This document shows, piece after piece, positions 27,244 through 36,237 of a stretch of 64,000 nt of DNA (its first letter is position 1; every line of letters begins with the position of its first letter). The notes beneath the pieces were generated by a model. It was not told where the DNA came from, searched no databases, and was given only the letters and a program-made list of their open reading frames with translations. The stretch is from Anaerococcus vaginalis (GTDB taxonomy: Bacteria > Bacillota > Clostridia > Tissierellales > Peptoniphilaceae). The translations under genes were made by a program, and so were the position numbers. Where the stretch lies: positions 1-64,000 of the forward strand of contig JAGZMY010000003.1 of assembly GCA_018363915.1 (NCBI GenBank). Reading direction: 5' to 3'.

Positions 27244-28149
27244 ATGATATATGCGATTATAGATATTGGATCAAACACTATAAGGCTTTCAGTTTACAAG
27301 GAAAAAGATGGAGTAATCCACAATTTATTTAATGAAAAAGAAGGGGCAAGTCTTAGGTCATATATTAAAAATGGGAAACTTAACGAAAAAGGTGTTGAAA
27401 GGCTAATGGATACTTTGAGAAATTTCAAACGCCTTATTGATAATTTTGATGATATAGATGTAGTTTTACCATTTGCAACGGCTACAATCAGAGATTCTTC
27501 TAATAGAAGTGAAATTTTGAAAAAGGTTAAGGATGAAATAGGCTTTGATATTGAAATTTTATCTGGTGAAGAGGAATCAAAATTTGCCTTTATTGGGGCG
27601 AATTCTTCTCTTGAAATTCAAAAGGGAGTTTTGACTGATATAGGCGGCGGATCTAGTGAGATTGTAATAATTGAACAAGGAAAAGTTATTAAATCAACTT
27701 CACTCGATATTGGTTCACTTTCTGCTTTTAATGATAATGTTGAATATTTATTTCCTACAAAAGATGATAGAAAGGCTATTGAAAAGGCCATTGAAGATGA
27801 ATTAGTAGAGAGAAATTTCTATCAAGAAAATCATGAAACTTTGTGTGGAGTTGGTGGTTCTGCTAGGGCAAGCCTAAAATTATACAATGAATATTATGAT
27901 ATTGATAAGGATAATTTTTCTATGGATAGGAAAAAGCTCAAGGATATGATAAAAGATTTGATTGACCATGAAAATAAAGAACTTTTGGATTTGATTCTTT
28001 CTGTAAAGGCTGATAGGGTTCATACTCTTATTCCTGGCATGATTATTTTAAATAAAATTGCAAAATATTTTAAGGCTGATGTTATAAATATAAGTCAAAC
28101 TGGTGTAAGAGAGGGATATGTTTACGATAAAGTACTAGGAAAGGAATAG
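27244..28149 (+). CDS. ppx: Ppx/GppA exopolyphosphatase
   Basis: A 301-residue protein of the ASKHA Ppx/GppA family that releases phosphate from polyphosphate or pppGpp. The phosphate-binding motifs are IDIGSNTIRL at the N-terminus and LTDIGGGSSEIV near 130; SGEEESKFAF is also typical. It is the short form without the C-terminal HD domain. It sits three bases upstream of ppk, so synthesis and breakdown of polyphosphate are encoded together. Confidence 0.92.
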   Translation: MIYAIIDIGSNTIRLSVYKEKDGVIHNLFNEKEGASLRSYIKNGKLNEKGVERLMDTLRNFKRLIDNFDDIDVVLPFATATIRDSSNRSEILKKVKDEIGFDIEILSGEEESKFAFIGANSSLEIQKGVLTDIGGGSSEIVIIEQGKVIKSTSLDIGSLSAFNDNVEYLFPTKDDRKAIEKAIEDELVERNFYQENHETLCGVGGSARASLKLYNEYYDIDKDNFSMDRKKLKDMIKDLIDHENKELLDLILSVKADRVHTLIPGMIILNKIAKYFKADVINISQTGVREGYVYDKVLGKE

Positions 28150-28152
28150 AAA

Positions 28153-30321
28153 ATGGATATATCTTTTACGCAAAACAGGGAATTGTCTTGGCTGAAATTT
28201 AATGAGAGAGTTTTGGACGAGGCTGATGAAAAAAATGTTGAATTGTTTGAGAGGCTAAAATTTTTTTCTATATTTGATACAAATTTAGAAGAGTTTTTTA
28301 TGGTTAGAGTTGGTTCACTTGAAGATTTGACAAGGCTCAAGAAAAAAGCAGTTGATAATAAGTCAAATATGACTCCAGAAGATCAGCTTGCTGCCATTAT
28401 GAAAGAATGTAAAAGATTATACCAAAAAAAAGACTCAGTTTATACTAGAATTATAAATGATTTTAAAAGTGAAGGGATAAATATTGAAAAAGTTTCAAAT
28501 CTTGATAAAAAAGATTATGAGACTGCAAAATTTTATTTTGACAGCAAAATTGAACCTATTTTAAATTTTCAAGTTGTTGATAGGGTAAGGCCTTTTCCAA
28601 GACTACCAAATCTTTCTATAAATGTAATCTTTAATCTTATTAAAGAAAGAACAAATAAGAAAGATAGGAATTATTTTGGAATAATATATGTTCCAGATAA
28701 AATTGATAGATATTTAAAAGTTTCACAAACAACTATAGTTTTGCTCGAAGATATTATCAAAGAATTTGGGGAAAATGTCTTTGATAATTACAAGTGCATT
28801 TCAAAGCATATAATGTCTGTTACGAGAAATGCAGATATATCATACGATGATGATGATTATGACGTCGATCTTGATTATAGGTCTTATATGAAAGATGTTT
28901 TAAAAAGAAGAAAAAGACTACAACCTGTTAGGCTTGAACTTGATGAGGAAATTGAAGAAGAAGTTTTTGCTTTATTATTGGAAAAACTTCCCTTAAAAAG
29001 AGAAAATGTATTTGTTACAAAATCACCAATGAGGGCGGGTTTTGTTTTTGATATGCTTGATGATATGCCTGAAGAATTAAAATTGAAATATTATTACGAA
29101 AGTTTTTCGCCACAAAAATCAGACAAAATTCAAGATGATATACCAATGCTAGATCAAATAGAAAAAAATGATCTTCTTTTATCCTATCCTTATGAGAGTA
29201 TGGATCCAGTGATTAGATTATTAAATGAAGCAAGTCTTGATGAATCTGTTATTAGTATAAAAATAACTTTATACAGAATTGCCAAAGATTCTGAAATTGC
29301 AAAAGCATTGATAAAAGCTGCTGAAAACGGAAAAGAAGTTTTTGTTTTAATGGAACTGAGAGCAAGATTTGATGAAAATAATAATATTATTTGGTCATCA
29401 AGACTTGAAAATGCTGGATGTAAAATTGTCTATGGATTTGATAATTACAAGTGCCATTCAAAAGTTTGTCTAATAACAAGAATAAAAGATGATAAAATTG
29501 CTTACACAAGTCAAATTGCTACAGGAAATTACAACGAAAAAACTGCAAAACTTTACACGGATTTTTCTTTTATGACAAGTAATATAGGAATTGGAAGTGA
29601 TGCTAAGGAAGTTTTTGATAATATAATGATAGGAAATCTTGATGGGGACTACAAACATCTTTTAGTTTCACCAAAACCAATGCAAAGAAGGCTTTATGAA
29701 TTAATTGATGAACAGATACAAAGGCAAAAAGAAAGCAAAAATGGTTATATAAGACTTAAAATGAATTCAATTTCTGATAGAATTTTGATAGATAAATTAT
29801 CAGAAGCCTCAAACGAGGGAGTAAAAATTGATCTTATGGTTAGGGGAATTACTTGTATTTTACCAGGAATAAAAAATAGGACAGAAAATATAAAAATACA
29901 TCAAATTGTTGGAAGATTTCTTGAACACCATAGAGTTTATCAATTTGGTCAAAGTGATGATTGCAAATTATATATTTCATCAGCAGATTTTATGACAAGA
30001 AATATTAGAAATAGGATGGAAGTAGCTTGTCCAATTTACCAAGAATCTATAAAAAAACGAATTTTGGAATTTTTAGATATAATGTTTGCCGACGATGTAA
30101 AAACTAGAGTCATGAACTCTAAGGGTGAATATGAAAAGGTAGAAAATAAAAAAAATCTAATTGCCCAAGAAAAATTCATAGAACTTGCGAAAGCTAGGGC
30201 TAGGGAAAAAGATTTAGGAAAAAGAAGTGAGCTTATTCCAAATAATATTTCTATAGATGAAAATGAAAAGGTAAAATCGAAAACATTTTTCGAAAAAATA
30301 AAAGATTTTTTTAGAAAATAA
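28153..30321 (+). CDS. ppk1: Polyphosphate kinase 1
   Basis: Polymerises the terminal phosphate of ATP into polyphosphate. The 722-residue protein has the N-terminal NRELSWLKFNERVLDEA, central PYESMDPVIRLL, and two PLD-like domains holding the autophosphorylated histidine in NYKCHSKVCLI (about residue 435) and LEHHRVYQFG (about 595). The length is normal. It is coupled to ppx. Confidence 0.96.
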   Translation: MDISFTQNRELSWLKFNERVLDEADEKNVELFERLKFFSIFDTNLEEFFMVRVGSLEDLTRLKKKAVDNKSNMTPEDQLAAIMKECKRLYQKKDSVYTRIINDFKSEGINIEKVSNLDKKDYETAKFYFDSKIEPILNFQVVDRVRPFPRLPNLSINVIFNLIKERTNKKDRNYFGIIYVPDKIDRYLKVSQTTIVLLEDIIKEFGENVFDNYKCISKHIMSVTRNADISYDDDDYDVDLDYRSYMKDVLKRRKRLQPVRLELDEEIEEEVFALLLEKLPLKRENVFVTKSPMRAGFVFDMLDDMPEELKLKYYYESFSPQKSDKIQDDIPMLDQIEKNDLLLSYPYESMDPVIRLLNEASLDESVISIKITLYRIAKDSEIAKALIKAAENGKEVFVLMELRARFDENNNIIWSSRLENAGCKIVYGFDNYKCHSKVCLITRIKDDKIAYTSQIATGNYNEKTAKLYTDFSFMTSNIGIGSDAKEVFDNIMIGNLDGDYKHLLVSPKPMQRRLYELIDEQIQRQKESKNGYIRLKMNSISDRILIDKLSEASNEGVKIDLMVRGITCILPGIKNRTENIKIHQIVGRFLEHHRVYQFGQSDDCKLYISSADFMTRNIRNRMEVACPIYQESIKKRILEFLDIMFADDVKTRVMNSKGEYEKVENKKNLIAQEKFIELAKARAREKDLGKRSELIPNNISIDENEKVKSKTFFEKIKDFFRK

Positions 30322-30365
30322 ATTCAAATTATTTATAGTTTGGATTTATTAGAAAATAAATTTTA

Positions 30366-30406
30366 AAATCGCTAAATTAGAATTTCTAATTATTAGCGAT
30401 TTTTTT
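30366..30406 (+). terminator. Terminator of ppx-ppk
   Basis: A long stem from AAATCGCTAA to TTAGCGATTT with an inner ATTAGAA/TTCTAAT pairing, followed by T residues. Confidence 0.88.
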
Positions 30407-30599
30407 AAATAATTTTCGAAAAAAATCATTTATACTATACATATTTTTTTTAACTTGTGTTATAATGGAGTTAAGAAAATATTAAAAAGTTTTGTAAAGT
30501 CTTTTATTATAGATTGAAATACATTTATATGATTTTACAAACTATCCCACAGACGTAAATTTAGTTATATTGAAATAGATTTAAGGAAGAAAACTAAAA

Positions 30600-31607
30600 A
30601 TGGCAAACAAAAGTATTAGAGATTTAAGACGTAAAAAGGTAAAAGAAAGAAAAATAAAAAGAAGAAATAATTTAATAAAAGTTGGAATTTGTGCTCTTTT
30701 GATAACAGGAGCTTTGAATATAGATTTTAAAAAAAGTAGTGATGATTTTCAAATTAGAAAACCAATAGAAAACAGATATGCCCAAGCTAATAAAAAACAA
30801 GAAAATGAAGTTATTAAAGAGGAACTAAAAAATGCAAAAACTCAAGTTGCAACTCCTATTGGTTTTGAAAATGTAGTAATTAGTGATGGGGAAAAAATTG
30901 ATGATGATGGATATAGTGATACTATGAAATCCTATGTCAAATCTCTTAAAAGTCAATATTGCTACCAAGAACCAAGCGATTTTACAAAAACTGATGTAAG
31001 CATTAATAATAACCAATACATAGAATATTTTGGTACAGAAAATTCTTTTTCAAAAATTAAAATTAATGATGAATTTTATTATGTAAATAAATATGGTCTT
31101 AGAAAGCTTAAAGATAGCGAAAATATTAGTGTAGTGAATGGAGTTGTTTTTGTAAATGAATCAAATCCTTTGCCTAAAGATTTTAATCCTGGCGTTGATT
31201 CTACAAGCAAAAAAGCTTTTGATACTATGCTTATTGATATGCAAAGAGAAGGCTTGGATATAAAAATCGCATCTGATTTTAGGATGGGACAAAGTGAAGA
31301 AAAATTGGTAGATCAAAATAATCCTGATGCTGATTTGCCTTATACAAGTGACCACCAAACAGGAACAAGTTTTGATTTTTATACTGGACAAAGCAAATAT
31401 TCAGACAAATTTAAAGATACAAATGAATATAAGTGGCTAAAGGAAAATTCTTATAAATATGGTTTTATTCAAAGATACACCAAAGAAAAAGAAGAAATTA
31501 CTGGCAAAAAAGAAAGATGTTGGGAATTTAGATATGTTGGTGTAGAAAATGCAAAATCTATGTACGAGAATAGTCTTTCTTTGGAAGAATACTTGAAAAT
31601 AAAATAA
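30600..31607 (+). CDS. VanY-like (peptidase M15B) protein with SH3-like domain
   Basis: A 335-residue cell-wall protein. A basic N-terminus is followed by one membrane segment at about 28-42, so it is probably anchored outside. Residues about 120-190 look like a bacterial SH3 domain, and 190-325 like a D-alanyl-D-alanine carboxypeptidase. The first zinc-ligand motif is present as SDHQTGTSFDF and the upstream arginine segment as ASDFRMGQ. The last motif reads ERCWEFRYVG where relatives usually have EPWHFRYVG, so the third zinc ligand His is a Glu. Activity is therefore uncertain. It has its own terminator. Confidence 0.78.
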   Translation: MANKSIRDLRRKKVKERKIKRRNNLIKVGICALLITGALNIDFKKSSDDFQIRKPIENRYAQANKKQENEVIKEELKNAKTQVATPIGFENVVISDGEKIDDDGYSDTMKSYVKSLKSQYCYQEPSDFTKTDVSINNNQYIEYFGTENSFSKIKINDEFYYVNKYGLRKLKDSENISVVNGVVFVNESNPLPKDFNPGVDSTSKKAFDTMLIDMQREGLDIKIASDFRMGQSEEKLVDQNNPDADLPYTSDHQTGTSFDFYTGQSKYSDKFKDTNEYKWLKENSYKYGFIQRYTKEKEEITGKKERCWEFRYVGVENAKSMYENSLSLEEYLKIK

Positions 31608-31615
31608 TAAATTAT

Positions 31616-31652
31616 AGCACAAGTGATAGCTTTATTTCTTGTGCTTATTTTT
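31616..31652 (+). terminator. Terminator of the VanY-like gene
   Basis: AGCACAAG pairs with CTTGTGCT across a 14-base loop and is followed by T-rich sequence. Confidence 0.75.
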
Positions 31653-31819
31653 ATTTTTAATTTTTTTAAATAATAAATAAGCTAAAAGAAAAATAAAGAG
31701 TTTATAAAATTATCATAAAATTTTCTAAGATAATGGACTAATTTATGGATAAATTTATTCATTGAAAGAGGATTTTTTAAAGATAAAATAAAATTTATAA
31801 ATTAAAAAGAGAGGTAATT

Positions 31820-33346
31820 ATGGGACAAACTGCTTTTATGTTAATGCTTGTAACAATTCTTTCTAAAGTTTTTGGATTTTTGAGAGAATCTGTTATGGCT
31901 TATTTTTATGGAGCGGGGGATATAGTTGCAATTTATGCTGTTGCTAATACTCTTCCTGTAGTAATAGCAAATTTTGTTGCGTCTGGTATTATCTATGGAT
32001 TTATTCCAATTTATACCAAGGCAAAAAATGAAGAGGGCGAAGAGGTAGCTGAAGAATTTACATCAAATATTTTTAATATCTTGATGGTATTTGGTCTTGT
32101 AGCAGTTATTTTTGGTTTTGTTTTTGCTGGAGCATTTTGTAAATTATTTTCTCCTGATTTAAAAGGCGAACTTTTACAAACGGCTATAGTTTTTACAAGA
32201 ATTATAATGTTTGCAATATTTTCATATTTCTATTCAGCTGTTTTTAGAGGATATTTAAATTTAAAAGGCAATTTCTTTATTCCAGCTGTAACTGGTTTGA
32301 TAATGAATGTTATAATAATTGCCTTTACAATTATTAGTGGACTTGCCAAAAATCCATACTTACTTGCTGTGGGTTGTTTGTTGGGAAATGTTTTGCAATA
32401 TATAATGTTTCCTAAGGCAAATAGGGATCATGGTTATAAATATAAGAGAAAAATTGATATTCACAATAAATATATTAAGTCTCTAATTATAATTTCAATT
32501 CCTGTGATAGTTTCATCAGCTGCAGGAGAGATAGCACTTACAGTAGATAATTCTATGGCATCATATTATTTTGGAAACGCATCAATATCATTTTTGAGAT
32601 ATTCAAAAACACTTTTGTCACTGATTACAGGAGTAATAACAGTTTCAGTTACAACTTCAATATTTCCTACAGTTTCACATTTGGGACAAAAAGGCGATAT
32701 AGAAAATATGAAAATTCAAATAAATTCAGCTATAGTTTTGACTATGCTTTTGGTAATTCCTGCAACAATTGGCATGATGTCTTTGGCAGAGCCAATAATA
32801 AAATTGGTTTATCAAAGAGGAGCTTTTGATAATAAATCTGTAATAGTTACAGCATCCATGCTAATTGCCTACGCACCATTTGTTATTTTTCAATCCTTTG
32901 CTGATGTAATCGATAAGGGATTTTATGCAGTTGGCGATTCAAAATCTCCTTTAATAATTGTAGTTATCCAACAGATAATAAATGTAATATTGAATTTTAT
33001 TTTGATACAATTTTTTGACATTCAAGGTCTTGCCCTAGCAACTGCAATTTCCACAGCAGTCTGCGCTATAATGATGTTAATAAAATTTAGGAAAAATTTT
33101 GGAAGAATTAATTTCAAAAGTTCTTTAAAATCTTTGATAAAAATTACAATTTTATCAATTTTAATGGGACTAATTGCAAGTGTTATTTATGGAAATTTGA
33201 GTGGGAAAATGTCATATCTTTTGGCTATGTTTATTGCCATAATAATAGCAGCAATATTTTATGCGCTCACAATTTTATTTGCAAGGATTCCTGAAGTTAT
33301 GAAAATGGTAAATCGTCTTTATCATAAATTTTCTAAGAAAAAATAA
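31820..33346 (+). CDS. murJ: Lipid II flippase MurJ
   Basis: A 508-residue membrane protein of the MurJ/MviN family that flips lipid II for peptidoglycan assembly. The N-terminal TILSKVFGFLRESVMAYFYG and the charged motif YQRGAFD near 330 are characteristic. Hydrophobic segments cover the protein, consistent with about 14 helices. The ribosome site GAGG lies before ATG at 31820. It is monocistronic and convergent with the VWA gene. Confidence 0.93.
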   Translation: MGQTAFMLMLVTILSKVFGFLRESVMAYFYGAGDIVAIYAVANTLPVVIANFVASGIIYGFIPIYTKAKNEEGEEVAEEFTSNIFNILMVFGLVAVIFGFVFAGAFCKLFSPDLKGELLQTAIVFTRIIMFAIFSYFYSAVFRGYLNLKGNFFIPAVTGLIMNVIIIAFTIISGLAKNPYLLAVGCLLGNVLQYIMFPKANRDHGYKYKRKIDIHNKYIKSLIIISIPVIVSSAAGEIALTVDNSMASYYFGNASISFLRYSKTLLSLITGVITVSVTTSIFPTVSHLGQKGDIENMKIQINSAIVLTMLLVIPATIGMMSLAEPIIKLVYQRGAFDNKSVIVTASMLIAYAPFVIFQSFADVIDKGFYAVGDSKSPLIIVVIQQIINVILNFILIQFFDIQGLALATAISTAVCAIMMLIKFRKNFGRINFKSSLKSLIKITILSILMGLIASVIYGNLSGKMSYLLAMFIAIIIAAIFYALTILFARIPEVMKMVNRLYHKFSKKK

Positions 33347-33360
33347 AAAATAATTTAAAA

Positions 33361-33408
33361 GGCTGGTAAAAATTATAAATTATTATGGTTTATAATTTTT
33401 TGCCAGCC
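33361..33408. terminator. Bidirectional terminator between murJ and the VWA gene
   Basis: GGCTGG...AAATTATAAA pairs with TTTATAATTT...CCAGCC, with an A-rich left flank and a T-rich right flank, so it works on both strands. Confidence 0.82.
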
Positions 33409-33412
33409 AATT

Positions 33413-35140
33413 TTAATTTGCTATTAAATTTTTCATATAAATTGAAACAATTTTGGAGAAATTGTCTAAATTTTTTATCCTACAAAAATCTGCTCCATAA
33501 ATTAATTTTGCATTTTCTATATCTTCATCTTCTCCAGTAAAAACTCCCAAAACTTGGATTCCATCGCTTTTTAAAGCTCTTATTTCTTTTGCAGTATCAT
33601 CAACTGCTTTTTTGTCTATATATTGGTCCTTGATTTTTGCGTTTACTGTATTTATATTGTGTTTTTCATCGTTTGGGCGACCGTCTGATAAAATTATTAA
33701 AATTTTTCTTACATTTTCATTTTTATCTTCATTGATTAATTTGTGGATTGTTTTAAAGGCAAGTCCATCTCTGTTTGCACCTGAAGCAAAAAAATTATAA
33801 ATATTTTCATTATTGCCCTTGTCTTTAAAATCTCTGTACATATTAAAAACAGTATAATCTCTTAAAGTTGAAAATGAAGAAACTCTTATTGGAATATTTA
33901 CCTTGTCCATGGCATTTGCAATTATAAAAGCTTGATTTGCTACAAGATTTTGCCTTTTAATTTGGCTTGCCGATCCATCAATCAATAAATCCATTTGAAA
34001 TTTTGGTTTTGGATCTTTGTTATTTGAAAAAAATACTTTTGATTCATTTAATACAGGAGCCCTCCAAACATTTACAGAATCTAAAAGTCCATAATTTTTC
34101 CTGTAAAGCTCATCTTCTTCGTGATTTGCCAAAGAATTTTCTATAGTTCTTGTAAGCTCATTTACAGCCCTGTTGTTTATTGAAAGATTATTTTCAATGT
34201 ATTCCTTTGTTTTTTCCCTTTGTTTTTTTCTAACTTTCTGATTGAATTTTGCATTTGGAGAATCGGTGTATTCTCCCTTGGTAAAATACAATTTTTTTGA
34301 CTTATGGATACCCTTGGCAAGTTCTTTTTCCAAAAGTTCTTGTCTTTTTTTGCTTATAGAAAGTTTTCCATAAAAATCTTCAATAAAGGAATCTTCTCTT
34401 TTTTCTTTTTCCTTATCGGATTTTTCAAAGATAAATATATCCTTGTTCATATCTTCTTTTTTTTCTTCGAAATAAATATAACCATTAAATTCTGCTGATT
34501 GGATTTGAAATTGGTCTTCTATATTTTTTTCAATATCAGATTCGTCCAAATCATCATGGTCAAAATTTTTGGGTTTTTCTTCCTTTATCATTTGATCAAA
34601 AAGTTCGTTATATTGGTCAAATCTTTCAAAAAGAAAATATTTTTTAAAAAGTTCATTAAGTTTATCTATTATTTCGCTTGATTTATAGGTATCAATTGAA
34701 AAAAGTTCAGCATAAAAATCTCTTACAAGCTTTGCTTCGGTTATGGGTTTATTAAAAATTTTCCCGTAATAGGCTTTTTCAATTTGTTCATAAACATTGT
34801 CGGTTTCTTTTTTGTATTGGTATTTATCGATAATTTTTTTGGCGTAGGATTTTCTTAAATCCTTTATTACAAGATTAGTTTTTTCTAATTTTCTGTAGGA
34901 TAAATCTTCCAACAAAAGAAGGGTGATTGCCTTAAATTCTTCAAAAAAAGGGTTGTCTTTTTTTAAATAGGAAAAAAATGAAGAAAATAAATCAAGCCTA
35001 AAATTTTTAAACTTGTATCCTTCAATTATATTTTTGTAATTTTTATCCATTGGATAGTAGGATTTGGGAAATATTTTATAATTATCAGCAAAATCCCAAA
35101 TCACATTCATGGCCCTTAACTTTTCAAAAGTATCAGTCAT
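33413..35140 (-). CDS. VWA-domain protein, partner of the MoxR ATPase
   Basis: A 575-residue protein with a C-terminal von Willebrand A domain of the CobT/NorD type at about 370-570. The MIDAS residues lie in LLIDGSASQI (DxSxS) and ILSDGRPND. The N-terminal 350 residues are charged, helical and lack known motifs. I place the start at 35140: its ATG overlaps the stop of the upstream ATPase gene (ATGACTGA). A longer frame to 35182 lies inside the ATPase gene. MoxR/VWA pairs act as metal-ion inserting or protein-remodelling chaperones for a target enzyme. The target is not evident here. Confidence 0.8.
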   Translation of the reverse strand: MTDTFEKLRAMNVIWDFADNYKIFPKSYYPMDKNYKNIIEGYKFKNFRLDLFSSFFSYLKKDNPFFEEFKAITLLLLEDLSYRKLEKTNLVIKDLRKSYAKKIIDKYQYKKETDNVYEQIEKAYYGKIFNKPITEAKLVRDFYAELFSIDTYKSSEIIDKLNELFKKYFLFERFDQYNELFDQMIKEEKPKNFDHDDLDESDIEKNIEDQFQIQSAEFNGYIYFEEKKEDMNKDIFIFEKSDKEKEKREDSFIEDFYGKLSISKKRQELLEKELAKGIHKSKKLYFTKGEYTDSPNAKFNQKVRKKQREKTKEYIENNLSINNRAVNELTRTIENSLANHEEDELYRKNYGLLDSVNVWRAPVLNESKVFFSNNKDPKPKFQMDLLIDGSASQIKRQNLVANQAFIIANAMDKVNIPIRVSSFSTLRDYTVFNMYRDFKDKGNNENIYNFFASGANRDGLAFKTIHKLINEDKNENVRKILIILSDGRPNDEKHNINTVNAKIKDQYIDKKAVDDTAKEIRALKSDGIQVLGVFTGEDEDIENAKLIYGADFCRIKNLDNFSKIVSIYMKNLIAN

Positions 35141-36041
35141 CAAATACACTCTCTTTGATTTCTTTTGGAAGTTTTGAATCAACGCTATCTCTTACAAGCT
35201 CTCTTTCAAATTCATCAAAAGATTTATTAATTAGTCCCATTTCAATTGCATCATATGGATTAAGTCCAATCTCCATAGTTTCAATTGCAGAAATTAGTCC
35301 CCTAAGGTCAACTGATTTTGTAGAAATTTCTGAATTTTCACTTTTTTCTTGTAGAGATTCAAAAATGTCTATAAAAGTTTCCATATATTTTTCTTTTAAT
35401 TTTGGAAATTTATCCTTTAATAAGTGTTTTAAATTTTCTCTTGTAATATTTGGCATATTTATAACCATAAATCTTGATGCAAGTGCCTCATTTACTTCTC
35501 TTGTTCCAACATAACCATAATTCATTGTTGCAATAAATCTTGTTTTATCGTCAAGTTTTATTTTGTCATAACCTGGAATATCAATTACACGTCTGTGGTC
35601 TAAAGTTGCGTGGAGGACAGAAATGGCTTCATTTTTTGCCATATTTATTTCATCTAAAACTCCAAATCCACCTTTTTTCGCACATTCATAAACAGGCCCT
35701 TTTCTAAAAACTACTTTTCCGTCTTTAAAAGTGTCAGCTCCAACCAAGGAATTGTAATCGGTATTTACGTGAAAAGAAATATCCCATGATGGACGATTAA
35801 AAATGTAGGAAAGATTTTGAGCAAGAACATTTTTTCCTGTAGCCTTTGGGCCAGAAAGTAAAATATTTTTTCCAGAAAGAATAGCAGTGATTGCTTTTTT
35901 CAAAACATCTTCTCCATAATATTTAAATTCTGGTTTAACAATTCTATCCTTGTCTTCATCATCTATATTTGCTTTTCTAAATTCTATTATTTTATCTATT
36001 AAATTTTGATCTAAATTTATTTCATTTAAATAATCTATCAT
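35133..36041 (-). CDS. MoxR-type AAA+ ATPase
   Basis: A 302-residue AAA+ ATPase of the MoxR/CbbQ/NorQ group. The Walker A is GPKATGKNVLAQ near 58, Walker B GVLDEINMAK near 130, sensor 1 FIATMNYGY, and an arginine finger region EALASRF follows. It is translationally coupled to the VWA gene. Such pairs use ATP hydrolysis to mature a partner protein; GvpN, NorQ-NorD and CobS-CobT are examples. No gas-vesicle, nitric-oxide reductase or cobalamin gene is nearby. Confidence 0.88.
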   Translation of the reverse strand: MIDYLNEINLDQNLIDKIIEFRKANIDDEDKDRIVKPEFKYYGEDVLKKAITAILSGKNILLSGPKATGKNVLAQNLSYIFNRPSWDISFHVNTDYNSLVGADTFKDGKVVFRKGPVYECAKKGGFGVLDEINMAKNEAISVLHATLDHRRVIDIPGYDKIKLDDKTRFIATMNYGYVGTREVNEALASRFMVINMPNITRENLKHLLKDKFPKLKEKYMETFIDIFESLQEKSENSEISTKSVDLRGLISAIETMEIGLNPYDAIEMGLINKSFDEFERELVRDSVDSKLPKEIKESVFDD

Positions 36042-36180
36042 AATTCACCTCATTTGCTATTATACAACAAAAATATTCTTAGGCTATTGATAAAGTCCAT
36101 TTTAAATTTGCAAAATATTTCAAATAATTTTTTTGATTAAAAAAGTATAGAGACTTTAAAATGGAAATTTTTAAAAAAAT

Positions 36181-36217
36181 AAAAGCGTGGAAAGTCATTT
36201 AAGACTTCTACGCTTTT
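36181..36217 (-). terminator. Terminator of the OatA-like gene
   Basis: AAAAGCGT-GGAAAGTC pairs with GACTTCTACGCTTTT (one mismatch and G-U) around ATTTAA. On the minus strand it is followed by a T run. Confidence 0.8.
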
Positions 36218-36237
36218 AGATCTACATTATTTAATTA

